Shown here in pieces: positions 1 to 12,381 of a stretch of DNA of 60,000 nt. The notes beneath the pieces were generated by a model that saw only the letters and a program-made list of their open reading frames with translations, was not told the DNA's origin and made no database searches. How positions within the stretch are numbered: the stretch's first letter is position 1; each line of letters begins with the position of its first letter. The position numbers were made by a program, and so were the translations under genes. Source of the DNA: Membranipora membranacea (lineage: Eukaryota; Bryozoa; Gymnolaemata; Cheilostomatida; Membraniporidae); contig OU612068.1 of the NCBI GenBank assembly GCA_914767715.1, positions 18,974,001-19,034,000 on the forward strand, in the 5' to 3' direction.

Positions 1-981
1 GTTATATATATATATCTGATTTGGAGCACTATCTTGAATTCATCTTAGCTTGATTATGGTTGTTAGATAATCATCATTATATAATAATAATCACATAATT
101 ATCACAGATACTCATACTGGTTGAGCTTATTTTATTGAACTACATTGGTTGACCTTCTCAAAGTTTACAAATTGCTGCATGTGTGCAGCTGCGACTACAT
201 ATTGACCTAGTCTTACTGTGATTGCCTGAATTAAACCTTGCTAATAATGTATGCATTTGCTAATAACATACACATTTGTGAACACACCCCTCCTGCACCT
301 CTCACACACCCCTTCCACACCCTTCCCATTCCCCTCCCACACCTCCTCATCCACCACTTATGCATAAGCACTCCGAATTCTTGGTGTTAACATTCTCGAA
401 TAGTTAGTAGCAGTCGTATGCAATGCCACCTTATAAGACCTTGTTTGAATATGAATAAATATTATAGAATAAGCACAGAAGTGTCCAGATAAGGCTCAGG
501 AAACAAAACTAGCAATATTTTAGGGATTGTGGATTTATTATACAAAAACTAGACGATGGATGCATAAGGCACTTTTTTAAGCTTGTTGCTAATTGATGCT
601 GATTGAGAATGATCTATTCCATGACATTCCATTCCTGTTTTTTAACAGTACATAATTATGTTGTTAGACAAAATGTATTTCTCAATTGTATTGGCATCAG
701 TAATAATTAGCAAACCATTATATAGGTTAGGTCTACTAGTTCATTGACATTTACAAATGGCTGTGACAGCTCATGCGTTATCTGACATAACTTCACCTCA
801 GAAATGAATGATACCATGCTTCAGCTTACCTAGGGCCTAACACCATGAAATCCAAAAAAATATCCTACAGTGCAAATAAATCTGGTAGTTGGATCAGATC
901 TGACTAAAAATTGAAGCTATTTCAGTGCTGGCCATTTGGAACCTTTGATTGCATTATATTTCAGGCTCCCACTGAGTGATC
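1..981. other. 5' flank of the hydroxylase gene, no coding seen
   Basis: No coding sequence is recognisable here. A C/T-rich low-complexity tract lies at about 283-355. A good 3' splice site (pyrimidines ending in CAG at 962-964) lies 17 bases before the hydroxylase ATG, so an upstream non-coding exon probably exists, but its position cannot be fixed. Confidence 0.4.
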
Positions 982-3900
982 ATGAACGACAGCGCTACAG
1001 AATTCCGGATCTTGCAGCCTCTGTGGAACATCATCAAAGATGGACGCGAGGAATACCTTGGTTCCCCTCTCTTCCCCGTATTCATGTCTGTCACATTCTA
1101 CTTTGTGGCAGTTCTTCCATTCATGATTATAGATCTCTATGGCAAAGAATGGCACTGGGTTCAGAGATACAAAATCCAACCCAGCAAGGAGGTTGGTACT
1201 TTAAATTTTTGTTAGCGTTCATGCATATTGTAAGCATGGTGCTTACGGTTTATCCATTGCATGACCGACAAAGTGCAGGCTGGTGACCCTAACCCTCTAC
1301 CATGTTGGACAATATGAAATGGGGCCATAATCCTATGAATGGCTTCAGAGAATAAAAACTATTACACATATAGTATCTGTGCCGGACTGGCTGTTTCTAT
1401 GTTCAATAGCTCATCCTGCCACCTACTGTTTGATGATTAACCAGGGCATTCAATACTGTTATTTAACCCCACACATTCCATAATTGAAAACCATTCATAA
1501 TGTGAACACCCTACCCCCATGCTATGAATTTCCTGGTAATTGTCATGACATAACATCTATTTTAGGTCACATGGCCCATGGTGAAACAGACCGTCTGGGT
1601 CACATTCTGGAACCATGTTATGTATATCTTACCTGCATCCATCGCTCAGTGGGTGTGGCAGCCTCCGCTTCCTCTAGACCCAATCGCACCGACACTCTGG
1701 GAGTATTTGTGGCAGATCGTAGTCAGCTTTGCCTTGTTTGACACATACTACTATGTTGTACATACTGCCTTCCACAAGGTAAAGCCGCTGATGTAACACC
1801 CATTTGTGCAGCCTTTTAAAAAGCTTCAGATTTTTCTTTGTCAGCACAGTTGTTTGATGTTGATGATAAAGTCAAATGTTACAACACATGGACCACACAT
1901 GGCTTTTGGCATTAGTTAGAATTGTTCAGGAAGTCATCCCTCTAGTCTTCACTATGTCAATATATACTTACACAATTAACTCACGGCTCCTCTGGCTCCT
2001 CTCACGGTGTAATATTGGCTTGAGATTACAGAGTAGAGTATAATTGTGCATCACCACACACAAACATCTGCCGACTTTGTTTGTATAGAAGGTTTTTTGA
2101 GCCATGTATCTTATCATACAGTGTGCTTTACTATCCCTGATTGTAATTATGTTTTGCATTATCTTGTTGTAGTACCGATTCCTATACAGATGGTTACACG
2201 CTATCCACCATGAGTACCACAGCCCCTTTAGCTGGGTGACACAATACCTCCACCCCTGGGAGCTGCTCATCGTCGGGATGGGTACCACCTTCATCCCCTG
2301 GATATTTGATTCTCACTGCTTCACCATCTGGAGCTTCATGCTGCTCAACATTGTGGTGGCTGTCGAATCACATATAGGTAAGGTTAAGCGGGTCTCGCGT
2401 TTTTTTACGTTGATCTGTGAACAAAAGACATCTGTGGTCTCATCTACACTCATCTGTGCGTCTGTGCTTGTGCGTCTGAGTAATACATCATATAATACAG
2501 GTGTGAGAGTGCTTGGCGCTGGAATAAGAGAAATAAGAGCATAGATCTATCATAGTCATGCAGATGGTCATTGGCTTTTTTCTCAGGCTGGTTTACTGCG
2601 TCCTCCCCTTTGATGCTCCAGTCCTTTGATGCGGGTCTTCTCTATTTGATGTTCTCAGTCTGTATGTGGATAACATAGGTGTGCAAGTTTATCCAACCTT
2701 TGCTGTAGTGCATTTTTACAGTCTGATACTGCGAATATTGAACCGATACTAAAGAATAAATTAGTATCTTCCAAGTCTTCCAGGCAGTTAAAAAAAATGA
2801 TAAAACAAAAACAGTTATAAGTAACAGGGTAAATGAACCAGGTCCAGTCAAAAATGTTCATTGAAATTGGCCTGTACAGTTACAAAACTTTAGACCAAAA
2901 ATAATTCACACAATTTCTTCAGCATGAATAGGCCTACTTTGTTTTGCTGTCTGAAAGATCACTGTGGAAGTTGGGGAAAATTGCTTACCCAGTGAAAACT
3001 CTGACACATAGTTTTGGCATCGCTACTACTGACAATGATTGATTGTAGATTGATTTAGATGTACTACTTTGCCTCTTCGGGTCTCTGCCCACTCACAGCA
3101 GTTGCTCTGTAATCTAGTTTGAACAATCCATAATTAGCACCCTTATTATAATTCGGTTGGCTGCACAATTTTAATTCAGCCTTGAATAGGGAACACTATT
3201 TCAAGGGTGATGTAAGTTTTAGTGAATAGGCTATTGTTCAGATTCACACAGAATTTGTATGCGCTACAGACTGACTGCCTACTGAAACAACATTAGGGTA
3301 ACTTCAGAAGGTAATTGATCTATCGGACAAAAATTGCTCTACTTTTTACATAATCACAGAGTAAGGATATATCCTACTCTGTGATGTAATCTAAATAGTC
3401 GTGGTAGTGCCTCTTGCCTTGAACTTGTTTCGTCTGTCCTTACGACCTTAGACAGATCATGAGTAATGGATAGTGAGCGGTTATGTACATAGGGCCTAAG
3501 TGAACTCTTCCACTGAGATCATGATAATTCTTAGAACACAACTTCTTTTGCCAATAATCTACTCTTTCACATTTTGATAACATTTTTTATCTGTTCAAAT
3601 GGTTGTGAAAGCATTCCACGTTATCAGCGCCATAAGTTAATCAGTGCTTTAAAATTGGTGCATCTGCGCTTAACTCACTAAATTCTAAGCTCTCAGTCTA
3701 CCTTGCAAAATGTTGCTCATATCTGAACTCAAGTGTCAGCTATGAGTAATAGTGAAGACAAAGACTCTTATCTTGGCGCAATTCTCACAAAGTCCAACTG
3801 CAAGAATATTTGATGAAAGGTGCACGACCTGTATGAGTGCCTTTATAGGGCAAATGCACATTTTATATAACATATCGGTTATCACAAATCTATAGTGATA

Positions 3901-4221
3901 AAATTTTGTTCCATATACTCGCGCTCGTACTTACAATAGTATGTTATGCTTATCGTACTACACTCTGATGTTGTAGGATTTGATTTTCCATGGGCACCTC
4001 ACCATTGGTTTCCATTCGGAGTCTACGGAGGAGCTCCTAAACATGACATGCACCACTACAAACCACTGACCAACTTCCAGCCTTACTTCAACACATGGGA
4101 TAAGCTTATGGGAACTTGGTGCCCTCCTATGGCAGCTGGGGGCATGAAATCCAAGCAGCTTCTTGAATTCGAGGAGAAGAAACGTATGGAGCGTCAGACC
4201 AAGTTCTTCAAGAGCAGTTAA
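982..4221 (+). CDS. Cholesterol 25-hydroxylase-like fatty acid hydroxylase superfamily protein
   Basis: Exons 982-1191, 1566-1778, 2173-2377 and 3977-4221 join in frame to 290 residues. Members of this family are di-iron, membrane-embedded ER enzymes that hydroxylate sterols or lipids. The three histidine clusters are present: HTAFH (136-140), HAIHH (150-154) and HDMHH (232-236). Hydrophobic spans lie near 30-52, 80-100, 112-135 and 170-200. The fit is best to CH25H: LQPLW near the N-terminus, RYKI before the second span, VESHIG then FPW, and FGVYGG before the last His box. The C-terminus is longer than in vertebrate CH25H (272 aa) and is charged, with a lysine-rich end. The substrate cannot be told from sequence. 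The ATG at 982 is the only start that keeps the N-terminal motif. Intron 3 (1.6 kb) contains a near-perfect palindrome. Vertebrate CH25H is intronless, unlike this gene. Confidence 0.88.
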
Positions 4222-4276
4222 CAAATTGGCATTCTTATAGCTGAATAACTAAGATCATACCAGCATCTAAAAGTCA

Positions 4277-4282
4277 ATTAAA
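4277..4282 (+). terminator. Possible poly(A) signal (ATTAAA) of the hydroxylase gene
   Basis: ATTAAA lies 56 bases after the hydroxylase stop codon. It is the nearest poly(A)-signal variant downstream. No transcript end can be seen. Confidence 0.35.
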
Positions 4283-5527
4283 TATTATCACACCAAATCC
4301 ATCATTACAAATCACACAATACTGCATGAAATCAAAGGCCTTTAACTAAACCGTAAGCAAAATAACATAGCAAGAACAACATGAAATTTTTCCTGTGTTA
4401 TCCCAACTGCTTCGGTTGCCTCCTCAGGTGTGCTTCAATTATTGATACTCTTTCTGTGGTGTCTTTCATTTTTGACCAGTAACCGGTATCATAAATGATT
4501 TGAGGTGTTTTCTATAAAGAGCTTCAGTTTCTCTCTGCTTTAACCGTGATATGCCAACTCTTCAACAATGCAACTCTTCACAATGCCAAATATTTACTGG
4601 CGGTCGACCTGCCTCCAACTTTATTCTATTATAATCGGAAGTTTTTTGTGTATTTTCATCACGCACCCACTTATTTTTGAGTAGAATTTGCGTACCTGGT
4701 CAATGTTTGGGTTTATGTCCCCTGTTTTTCCTTGATGTATCTACACCAACTATTTTATTGCCCGATCAATGCAAAGCGTCACACAAATGAAATAATTTTT
4801 ATTCATAATATGTTTTGTTCAATTTAAAACTCACTCATCACTCGTAACTGAACTTCCGCTAAGCAGCTGCATGAACCTGATATTGGTGGTCATGTGCCGA
4901 ATTGTGAAGTTTTCATGATCACGTAGACAATGTTGATAACATCACTATGTATGCTTTGTCATGTTATAGTCTTTGGAACCTTATCCTCTAATCATGAGTT
5001 ATGATTGCTAGCTGTTGAACCTGTAGTATCAGATAAGAGGCGTCAATAAATGAGGTTCCGAATCCTGTGCACAATTTGTTGCATCCTTGGTGCAAGATTT
5101 TTATTTTGATGAAATGATAAGTGAACTGATTGATCAATTGACCAACTTTGAACCACAATCTCAGCGGTTTAAAATTGTTGCACAGCTGTTGCAAGACTGC
5201 AAGAGTAAAATCTTATGCAATTTTTAACCATGAGAGGAGAGGTGTGACTTGCAAGACCTTTCTTTGCAAGGTTCTATAAGTGACTTTAGATTGTCCTCTG
5301 CAATTGCATATGGGTAGAAGGAGCTTTGCGCACGATGTCAATGCAATTTGATCTCAGAAAGCTGCCACTGACATCAATGAATTTCTTGGTGCCATGTAAT
5401 GGATCGTGAAACATTTCAAATTAAAAAAAACAATTGGTACTGCACTCCGAGCATGTGTGATTTGATATCGAAACCCTCAAAGGAGGCGGCCAAAAATGTA
5501 TACCACCATAAACAAAGACAAGGTTTC

Positions 5528-5581
5528 CCTCGCCTGGGGGGCCGTCGGACGAGGGGCAAAAGTCTGGGGGGCTCAGACTAG
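5528..5581 (-). repeat. GC-rich short repeat, copy 1
   Basis: Read on the minus strand it begins CTAGTCTGAGCCCCCCAGAC, continues into TTTTGCCCC and ends in GGCGAGG. It matches copies at 18912, 25034 and 25728. The GC-rich block stands out from the AT-rich surroundings. It does not encode a conserved protein. Confidence 0.55.
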
Positions 5582-5680
5582 TTTATATAAGATTAATTAT
5601 ATGGCAAAGGTTATAACTGTACCATCAAATACAATAAAAAGCGCACTAGTTTTGTTATACCATCGTTGGTGAAACTGTTT

Positions 5681-5770
5681 GATCCAGTTTGCCTGCATTC
5701 GGAGTTGCTCCCCTCTATTGATAAGCCTTATTGGTGGATGGGAGCAACTGGGATGCAGGCAACCTTGATC
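5681..5770. mobile_element. Foldback (palindromic MITE-like) element, ~90 bp
   Basis: GATC at 5681 and GATC at 5767 bound a near-complete palindrome. The arm TTTGCCTGCAT..GTTGCTCCC pairs with GGGAGCAAC..ATGCAGGCAA, and the centre (CTATTGATAAG / CCTTATTGGT) is itself almost self-complementary. This is typical of foldback MITEs. No clear target-site duplication was found. Confidence 0.5.
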
Positions 5771-8700
5771 CAATAAAACCGAGCTAATGTTTAAACTAAA
5801 ATGAAAGAGGAGTTTCTAGATTAACACTCAGTTGTCCTTAGAGCAGGTCTGGTTGCCGAGGGGTGTTGGAAAAAGTAGGGTATTGAAGGTACCGTCCAAT
5901 GCAATGTCCTGCCACCTGATTTCATATAATAGAAAGTCATGAAAGTTGTATTGGAAATATCCCAGACAATTCTCTCTCAAGTTGACCAATTAGTCCCTCT
6001 CTCTATTTGTAATAAATCCGAGTAAAGCTGATAAGCTGTAAATTTATGATTAACCCGATCAGGGAGGCCATGATATACCTTCCGCCCTCCCTGACCCGAA
6101 TGAGCATCAGGACAAACAGACTGAGTTATCTCCACTTGTTTATTGAGAGCATAACTCTACTTACCGCTGAGCGTGCTCGAGCGCTTTGATCAGGGAGTGT
6201 GGGAGTCTCAAACTCTCGGCTCTAATGGTTACATTGATGGTGATTTATTGAGACCCCTTATTTCATACAAAACATATGATGCAGCAAAAACGTTTAATGA
6301 TCCTTATAGTTACTGCTTAAAACAATCTTCTTCCTCGCTACTCAAAGATTATCCAATGTTATTTTGGAGTTTGTGTGTTTGATATGTTTTAGCTGTCGCA
6401 AACTGAAAGTGAAGATTTAACTTCATTGTACTATCTGGCTTTGAGCACGAAAACTAAGACACACTAGAAAAGTTAGCTTTTGCTTTCAAAATCTAACTTT
6501 CCCAAAGTGCACAGCTCAGTGATGTCTAAATATGGCACAATTTGGTATTAGAGACAATAATCAACTGAGATTCGAAACATTTAATTCAAGATGTTTACTC
6601 ACAAATCATCGATACATCAGAGATAATATATTTTGGGGGAAAAATTATTTACACCAAACAAGGGCTTGAAAAAAATATACTATTATTATAAAAGAGTTCA
6701 GTATAAGGTTTTCAATCTGGTCTGGAATTGAAGGGTGGAGCTGAAATACTATATAATATCAAACACCTCGATGAAAAGTCAAAAATCATGTCTGTCTTAT
6801 GGGATATGACAACATCAGGTTGGAAAAGTGAGATGGTACATACAATCATCACTAGCTCTTTCTATCCTGGCAGCTTCAGCTCTGTTTTCAATAATGCTAT
6901 TATATTTGTTGAATCATCAGTGGTACAGCATTGTGTACTGTCTCTTTATCTTATTAATCATCACTATGTGTGTTCAGACTACTCCAATGATGCTTCTTCT
7001 GTAAATTATTGTGTTTAGATAGTTTGTAACTTTAGCGCATTATAAAATTTTACTTTTGATGATTAAAGGATTAGAGAAAAGATCAGAAGCATCAGTTTAC
7101 ACCATAGCCTCTGAGAGCTTTGATTTTTAATTGTTTTATTAGAAAATTTATCCGTATAAATAAGTTTATTGAGTCTTTTTGAGACTGCAAAACGTTCTCA
7201 TGGTCTCAAGTTGAAGAAATCAATTCTCGGCAATGCCAAAGATCACGATTGAAGTTATCCGTCATACATGGGAGGAGAGATGTTTGTGTACTTAGTTGAA
7301 AGTTTTTATTGATGCCAAACAATGCACCGCACGTGGCAGTGTTCAGCTAAACCTGTTTATTGTAAAAATGAGCACAAAAGACTCTTTCCAGTTAAACACT
7401 TATGACAACACATTATTTCATGTAGCGATAAATAGAGCACTTTATTAGTATGTCGATTAGACATTGCCTATCATTTTTTCCTTTATCATCTGGTTGCAGG
7501 TAATGGGGTGAGGCACTTACAATCTGCTGGCTGACATGTTTTAGCCATGACAGGAATAAAAGGTTGGAGGCTGTCATGACAGCAGATCAGAGAACTCATC
7601 ATTATCTCTACCATGATCTGAGGATGTCAAAAAATCTCACTGCATTTTAAAAACCTTACAAAAAGCAAAAATTTGTCTGTTTTGACAGAGAGCTCAATAT
7701 AACAGTCAATAACGAAGCTTGTGCTTGTGTTTTAACGGTTTAGAGGGTGATATAAAATATATGTTGTGTGAATTTCTGGACGGCAGCGGTTTGATTGTGA
7801 TTCTCTGACATCTGTTTGCATTCTATCGGCCTCTGCGCAAGATGACTAAACTCAGTTCAGTTTTCTTATAAATTAATCACCTCATAGCAGAATATCAAAG
7901 CTTCCGCCTGGATGCTGATTTTGCTAGTAACAGGACGTAGTTAGCATTATATCAATGACGTAAGGACTAATTTTTCCGATTAGAATGAGCCATCCGCCTT
8001 ACCCCAGTGACAAAATTTATTTGTGAAGAAATCCTGCGGATGTGTACAACAGCAATCCTCTACAAGAAATGGCCATTGTTGTTATTGCTTTTTCCGAATC
8101 CAAAGTGCTTTCAAACGTCTAATTAGCAATATTTTTATTTGGATCAGAAGTCATGAGGAAATGTAGTAATAATTAGTCTGTTCCTCCGAATTCACATCAC
8201 AGTAAACCAGAAGGAAAACTTGCATTGCCTGATATCAAATTCCTCTATTTAGCCTCTGAATTTTGTTAAAACTACGGGTCAGCTGCCTACACTCCCGACA
8301 ATTAGTTCACAGGCTCATGAGGGATGACAGTCTATGGGCAGAGTAGAAATGGCGGCAGGATGGCTATATTCCTTCCTCAGTGGCGTTGCAGGCAGTCACT
8401 AGTAAGCACTGATTTATTGATCTAGTAAAACTTTTCATCTCGTTCATAATGGCTCTGGATTGAGTTTGGAGAGTAAATCAATATGAGCACCATCACATAT
8501 CGGAAATAACCTGTTGGTTTACTGAAAGCCTAACTTCCTCCCTACAGGAAATGTACTTCCCACGGATTTATCCACCAGATAATAGCTCACAGATCAATGA
8601 AACATCACACTGAATACATAGGACATTATAAACAATAATTCGTGCTCTGCAAAATGAAGCAATCAAAAAATTTTAATATGAAATTTTGACAGGTATGTAT

Positions 8701-10314
8701 ATAGCTGTAACTATGGAGAGAATGTCATAATTTCCAGCAGAATGACATGTGGCAGGTTGGTAAATTCTTGAATAACAGGTCAATAAACTCCATTATCCAA
8801 AATACAGACAAATATGGCTACAAGTTTTTTAAAACTAATTTCCAGCACATTATCTAGCAAGAAGAATGACATGTTCCAATTTTCGTACAATTCTATAATG
8901 TTCAGAGCCACCATGTCGCCATGTTCATTAAAAAAACAAAATAACCAATTTTTTATACTCCGTTGCAATCGGGCAATGTATTAATAATAATATTCACCTA
9001 TTTTTTTACTCCAAGCTGCTCTAGAGATTTTCATTTCTTAGTCATTCTTAGTCTTTTCATCGCCTATTCATAAAAATGAATCTACATGAGTATCTTAAAC
9101 AATAATTGACTCTAAAAAGAAACAAAAGAATGTCTCTAAAGATGCCTCAGGTGAAAGAGATAGAAAATAATACATTGATTTCTAACCTCTTGGTAATTTA
9201 ATGCACTCGCTCACAAATTGTTCAACAAAAATAGGTAACGCTTAAAAATGAATATAACAGGGTTTCGGTCCGCAAATGAACTCAGACATAATTTAATTGC
9301 ATCAGAGAGGTACCGAGGGATTGACTAACTTAAATCCATCTTTGGAATTCTTTTGCTTACAAATCTTTTCAAGTTCAGCCGCCAATGACCGTGAGCATTG
9401 CCAAACGGAACTAAGTATCACATCATAAAACATTTTCTGATAGAAGGCAATGTGGATTGCCTTCTTCAAGATGCAACCTTTCATACTGATATTTAAAGTA
9501 ATTTAGTAATAAATATTCAGCAACCATCTCCCAATGCTTTACCAATCTACCATCCACCAATGCATTTGAAATGATGAACTGATGCTGACAAAATTAGTAT
9601 TATTATATTATTATGCTGACACTAAAGTCAGCGCAGTCTGTCTGAATCAGTCAAAAATTTCCTTCTCCTTTGGTGCAGCATATTTGCCAAAAAATCCCAT
9701 TGTATAGCTGAGGGCGAATGTAAATAAAACTTAATTGCCTAAAGCTATTGCACTGGCTACCATCCTCATCTAAAACATCAGGACAAAATTAAGGTACACT
9801 GACTGAGTACAATTTTGTAGGTGAATGAATTTAAATAAAATAAAAATTAAAACTATAATTGAATGGACTAAAAAATGTAAGTAATATGACGTCTGAGTCC
9901 ATTGTAAGATCACGCCTCATTCATGATTGTATTTAGGATTGCTAGCTAGAAGCACTCCATAGTTCAAAATTTTAAACAATAATAACTCCATATTTTCATT
10001 TTAATAAAGACTTTTAACATCTGCTGTTATAAAAACATGATAATGCCGAGAATACTAAGATGAGATTAACTCAATAAATATTTTCATATAAGAGCTTGCA
10101 ATGATACTGCATCTCATTATAAATGGTCAACAAGGCTATCAGTATCTATTGTGAATTATCAAATAATGCATTCCACAATATTTATTCTTAAATCCCTCAT
10201 TTGAACAAAAACAAAGATCAAAGCATTATTACCTTTTATGAATTAAAAACATGATGCCTTAAAATTGATCTTTGCTCTGTTTACCTAACCTGTGATACTG
10301 GCACAAGCAGTCAG

Positions 10315-10348
10315 CCAATGATGCTGCTGCTGACGCTAACCGACCAAT
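10315..10348 (+). promoter_or_regulatory. Two CCAAT boxes in the probable ETS promoter
   Basis: CCAAT occurs at 10315-10319 and 10344-10348, about 140-175 bases before the ETS start codon. An AT-rich TATA-like stretch follows at about 10396-10412. The spacing fits a core promoter, but no transcription start can be seen. Confidence 0.35.
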
Positions 10349-10488
10349 CAAAGAGCCGTGTCAGAAATCGATAGCGACAATAATGCTGCCGGTTTAATAT
10401 ATTAATATAGAATTTTGGTGGATAAAATTAAAGGGCCGACAAAGATAGTCACGGAAACTTGATTGTTGCTACATCCTACAACCTGACA

Positions 10489-12381
10489 ATGTCACAGACA
10501 ATCGGCGCTATACAGCCATATGGCGTCCACGGATTTCAAGGTATACCAATTTCCTAAATTTTATTCCTGTTTCGTGTTTGGAAATAATTATTTTCCTTTT
10601 TCTTATTTTGAATAAATAGTATGCGACGAATTCAATTGTTTTCACCACAATTTACCGACGAGATGTTGTCTATGGCAAGCTTTCAATTACTTTTAGATTA
10701 TTCCACCTACGCTTCGGGAAACTACAAATGGCCGGGAACAGGAACTACAGTACCTACGGAGAAACTGGCCTACCCTCAAGGTAAGATGTCAAATCTTTCT
10801 GCTTTATTTTTATTTCATGCAACCGGCTTGGCAAACCAAATCTGATCTGCTCTAAGCTCGACAAATTAAAAAATTTTGGCTGAAGGCACTCATACCTGAA
10901 TTTTATGAAGATATATATTAATATATATTATCCATATTTTTTTTAGTGAATATTTGATGCTATTTTCATTATAATAAAAAAATTCCTCTGAGTTTAAAGA
11001 GTTGGCTGCATTGTGTTATATATTACAAGTGAGCAAAAAATTTAACCTGGGCTGCAACGATTAAACATTGGGATTTTTCTTTACTGTTATTATGTTATTT
11101 TTGTAGTAAGTTACCCATCATATCCAGGAATGGGGTTCCCTGGGCCAACTCCAAAAGTAGAAACTGCAAGTATTCCGCTGCCAAGGAAAATACCAAAGAT
11201 TGAGCCGACATCTCCGTGGAAGACTCCAACCTCTGCTCTTACACAAGATCCGTATCAGCTGTTTGGACCAACCTCTAGTCGACTGGCCTCTTCTGGTGAG
11301 TGAAAGCAAAACAAGGACAATAACATTTGATAAATTACTGGAGTTTTAAATTAAATAAAGTATTCAAAAAAACTTGGATTTTACCATATGGTAAATAGTA
11401 GTAGACAGCATTTTTGGTCTCGTGAAACCCAAAAGATGTCATAAAGAGGCATTGAAAATCAGCCTGCCAAACAAGTCATAATATAATGCGAGGATGAATC
11501 ATTCAACGTCTTTATCTTGACTAACTGTTATTTCTGAAATATCGGATACGAGCAATCTGCACTCAACATTTAAGATTTTTGGAGAAAGGATGACATCTAA
11601 TAATTAAAGTCTTTCAAAGTGCAAAATCGAATGAATCCTAATTATGAAGTTTTGATGCAAAATAATTAGACATAAGATAGAAGATAACTTTTTCGAACGA
11701 TCACCTAGCACATCATAGTCAAGAAAATCTCAATTGGTCTCAAGATGGGAGTCATCATCTAGGAATAAATGATACATCTATTATTTCTAAGACATGTAAT
11801 TAATTTTCAACAAACAAATTCCAATATTCTATTTTCTAGGCAGCGGACAAATCCAATTATGGCAATTTCTACTCGAGCTTCTTTCCGACAGCAGGAACGC
11901 GGCAGCCATCACATGGGAGGGTACAAACGGAGAATTCAAGCTCATAGATCCGGACGAGGTTGCTCGCAGGTGGGGAGAACGTAAAAGCAAGCCCAACATG
12001 AATTACGATAAGCTAAGTCGAGCCCTCCGTTATTACTATGACAAAAATATCATGACCAAAGTTCACGGAAAGCGATACGCTTACAAGTTTGACTTTGCTG
12101 GTTTAGCTCAAGCAATGCAGCCACAGAGCAGCACAGAAAATGCCTACATGAACTACCAATACCATCAAGATTTGTTGATGCAAGCTAGTTACCATAGCAA
12201 CCTGATCAGTGGACACACGGCTAGCATGAATGCTGCTCAAGGTTTATTCAGAGCCACCACAAGGCCTAATCAGTACTGGGGGCCGACTACCAGTCAATAC
12301 AGCCCAGGTGGGCCCCCCGTAGTTCCACAGCCCTATCACTCCTCGGCCATGATGAACAATCCTTATATGTATTATCAGTGA
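10489..12381 (+). CDS. ETS-domain transcription factor, ERG/FLI/FEV group, no Pointed domain
   Basis: Exons 10489-10540, 10697-10780, 11107-11295 and 11840-12381 join in frame to 288 residues. The ETS DNA-binding domain spans about 112-196: it begins [15 protein letters not shown] and contains [29 protein letters not shown] and the recognition helix RALRYYY with arginines 169 and 172, which in this family contact GGA(A/T) sites. ERG/FLI/FEV membership rests on the near-identity of this block. The N-terminal 108 residues are Pro/Ser/Thr/Tyr-rich with no Pointed (PNT) domain, and FDFAGLAQA resembles FEV more than ERG. The C-terminal 90 residues are rich in Gln, Tyr, Pro and Met, as in an activation region. 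Exon 2 must use the acceptor at 10695-10696; the earlier AG at 10618-10619 leads to a stop in this phase. The ETS domain is in one exon. Orthology to FEV versus ERG needs a tree. Confidence 0.93.

Larger units (their letters stand above)
4222..10488. other. 6.3 kb gene-free interval upstream of the ETS gene
   Basis: Open frames here are short (at most about 96 codons), have no splice-linked continuation and no family I recognise. The interval holds a GC-rich repeat copy (5528-5581), a foldback (5681-5770) and a short inverted repeat around 6060-6110 (CAGGGAGG paired with CCTCCCTG). The remainder, about 6.2-10.3 kb, is AT-rich unique-looking sequence. Because it precedes a developmental transcription factor it is a plausible enhancer region, but that is inferred only from position. 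Confidence 0.4.

Noticed and set aside
1968-2294. 108-codon minus-strand frame opposite hydroxylase exon 3
   Set aside because: It is a shadow of the plus-strand exon; the plus strand carries the conserved histidine box.
10621-10780. ATG at 10621 as the ETS start codon
   Set aside because: The frame is open, but the exon at 10489-10540 joins in phase only to an acceptor at 10695-10696, giving a longer coherent N-terminus; starting at 10621 would need transcription from within the intron. It remains possible as an alternative promoter.
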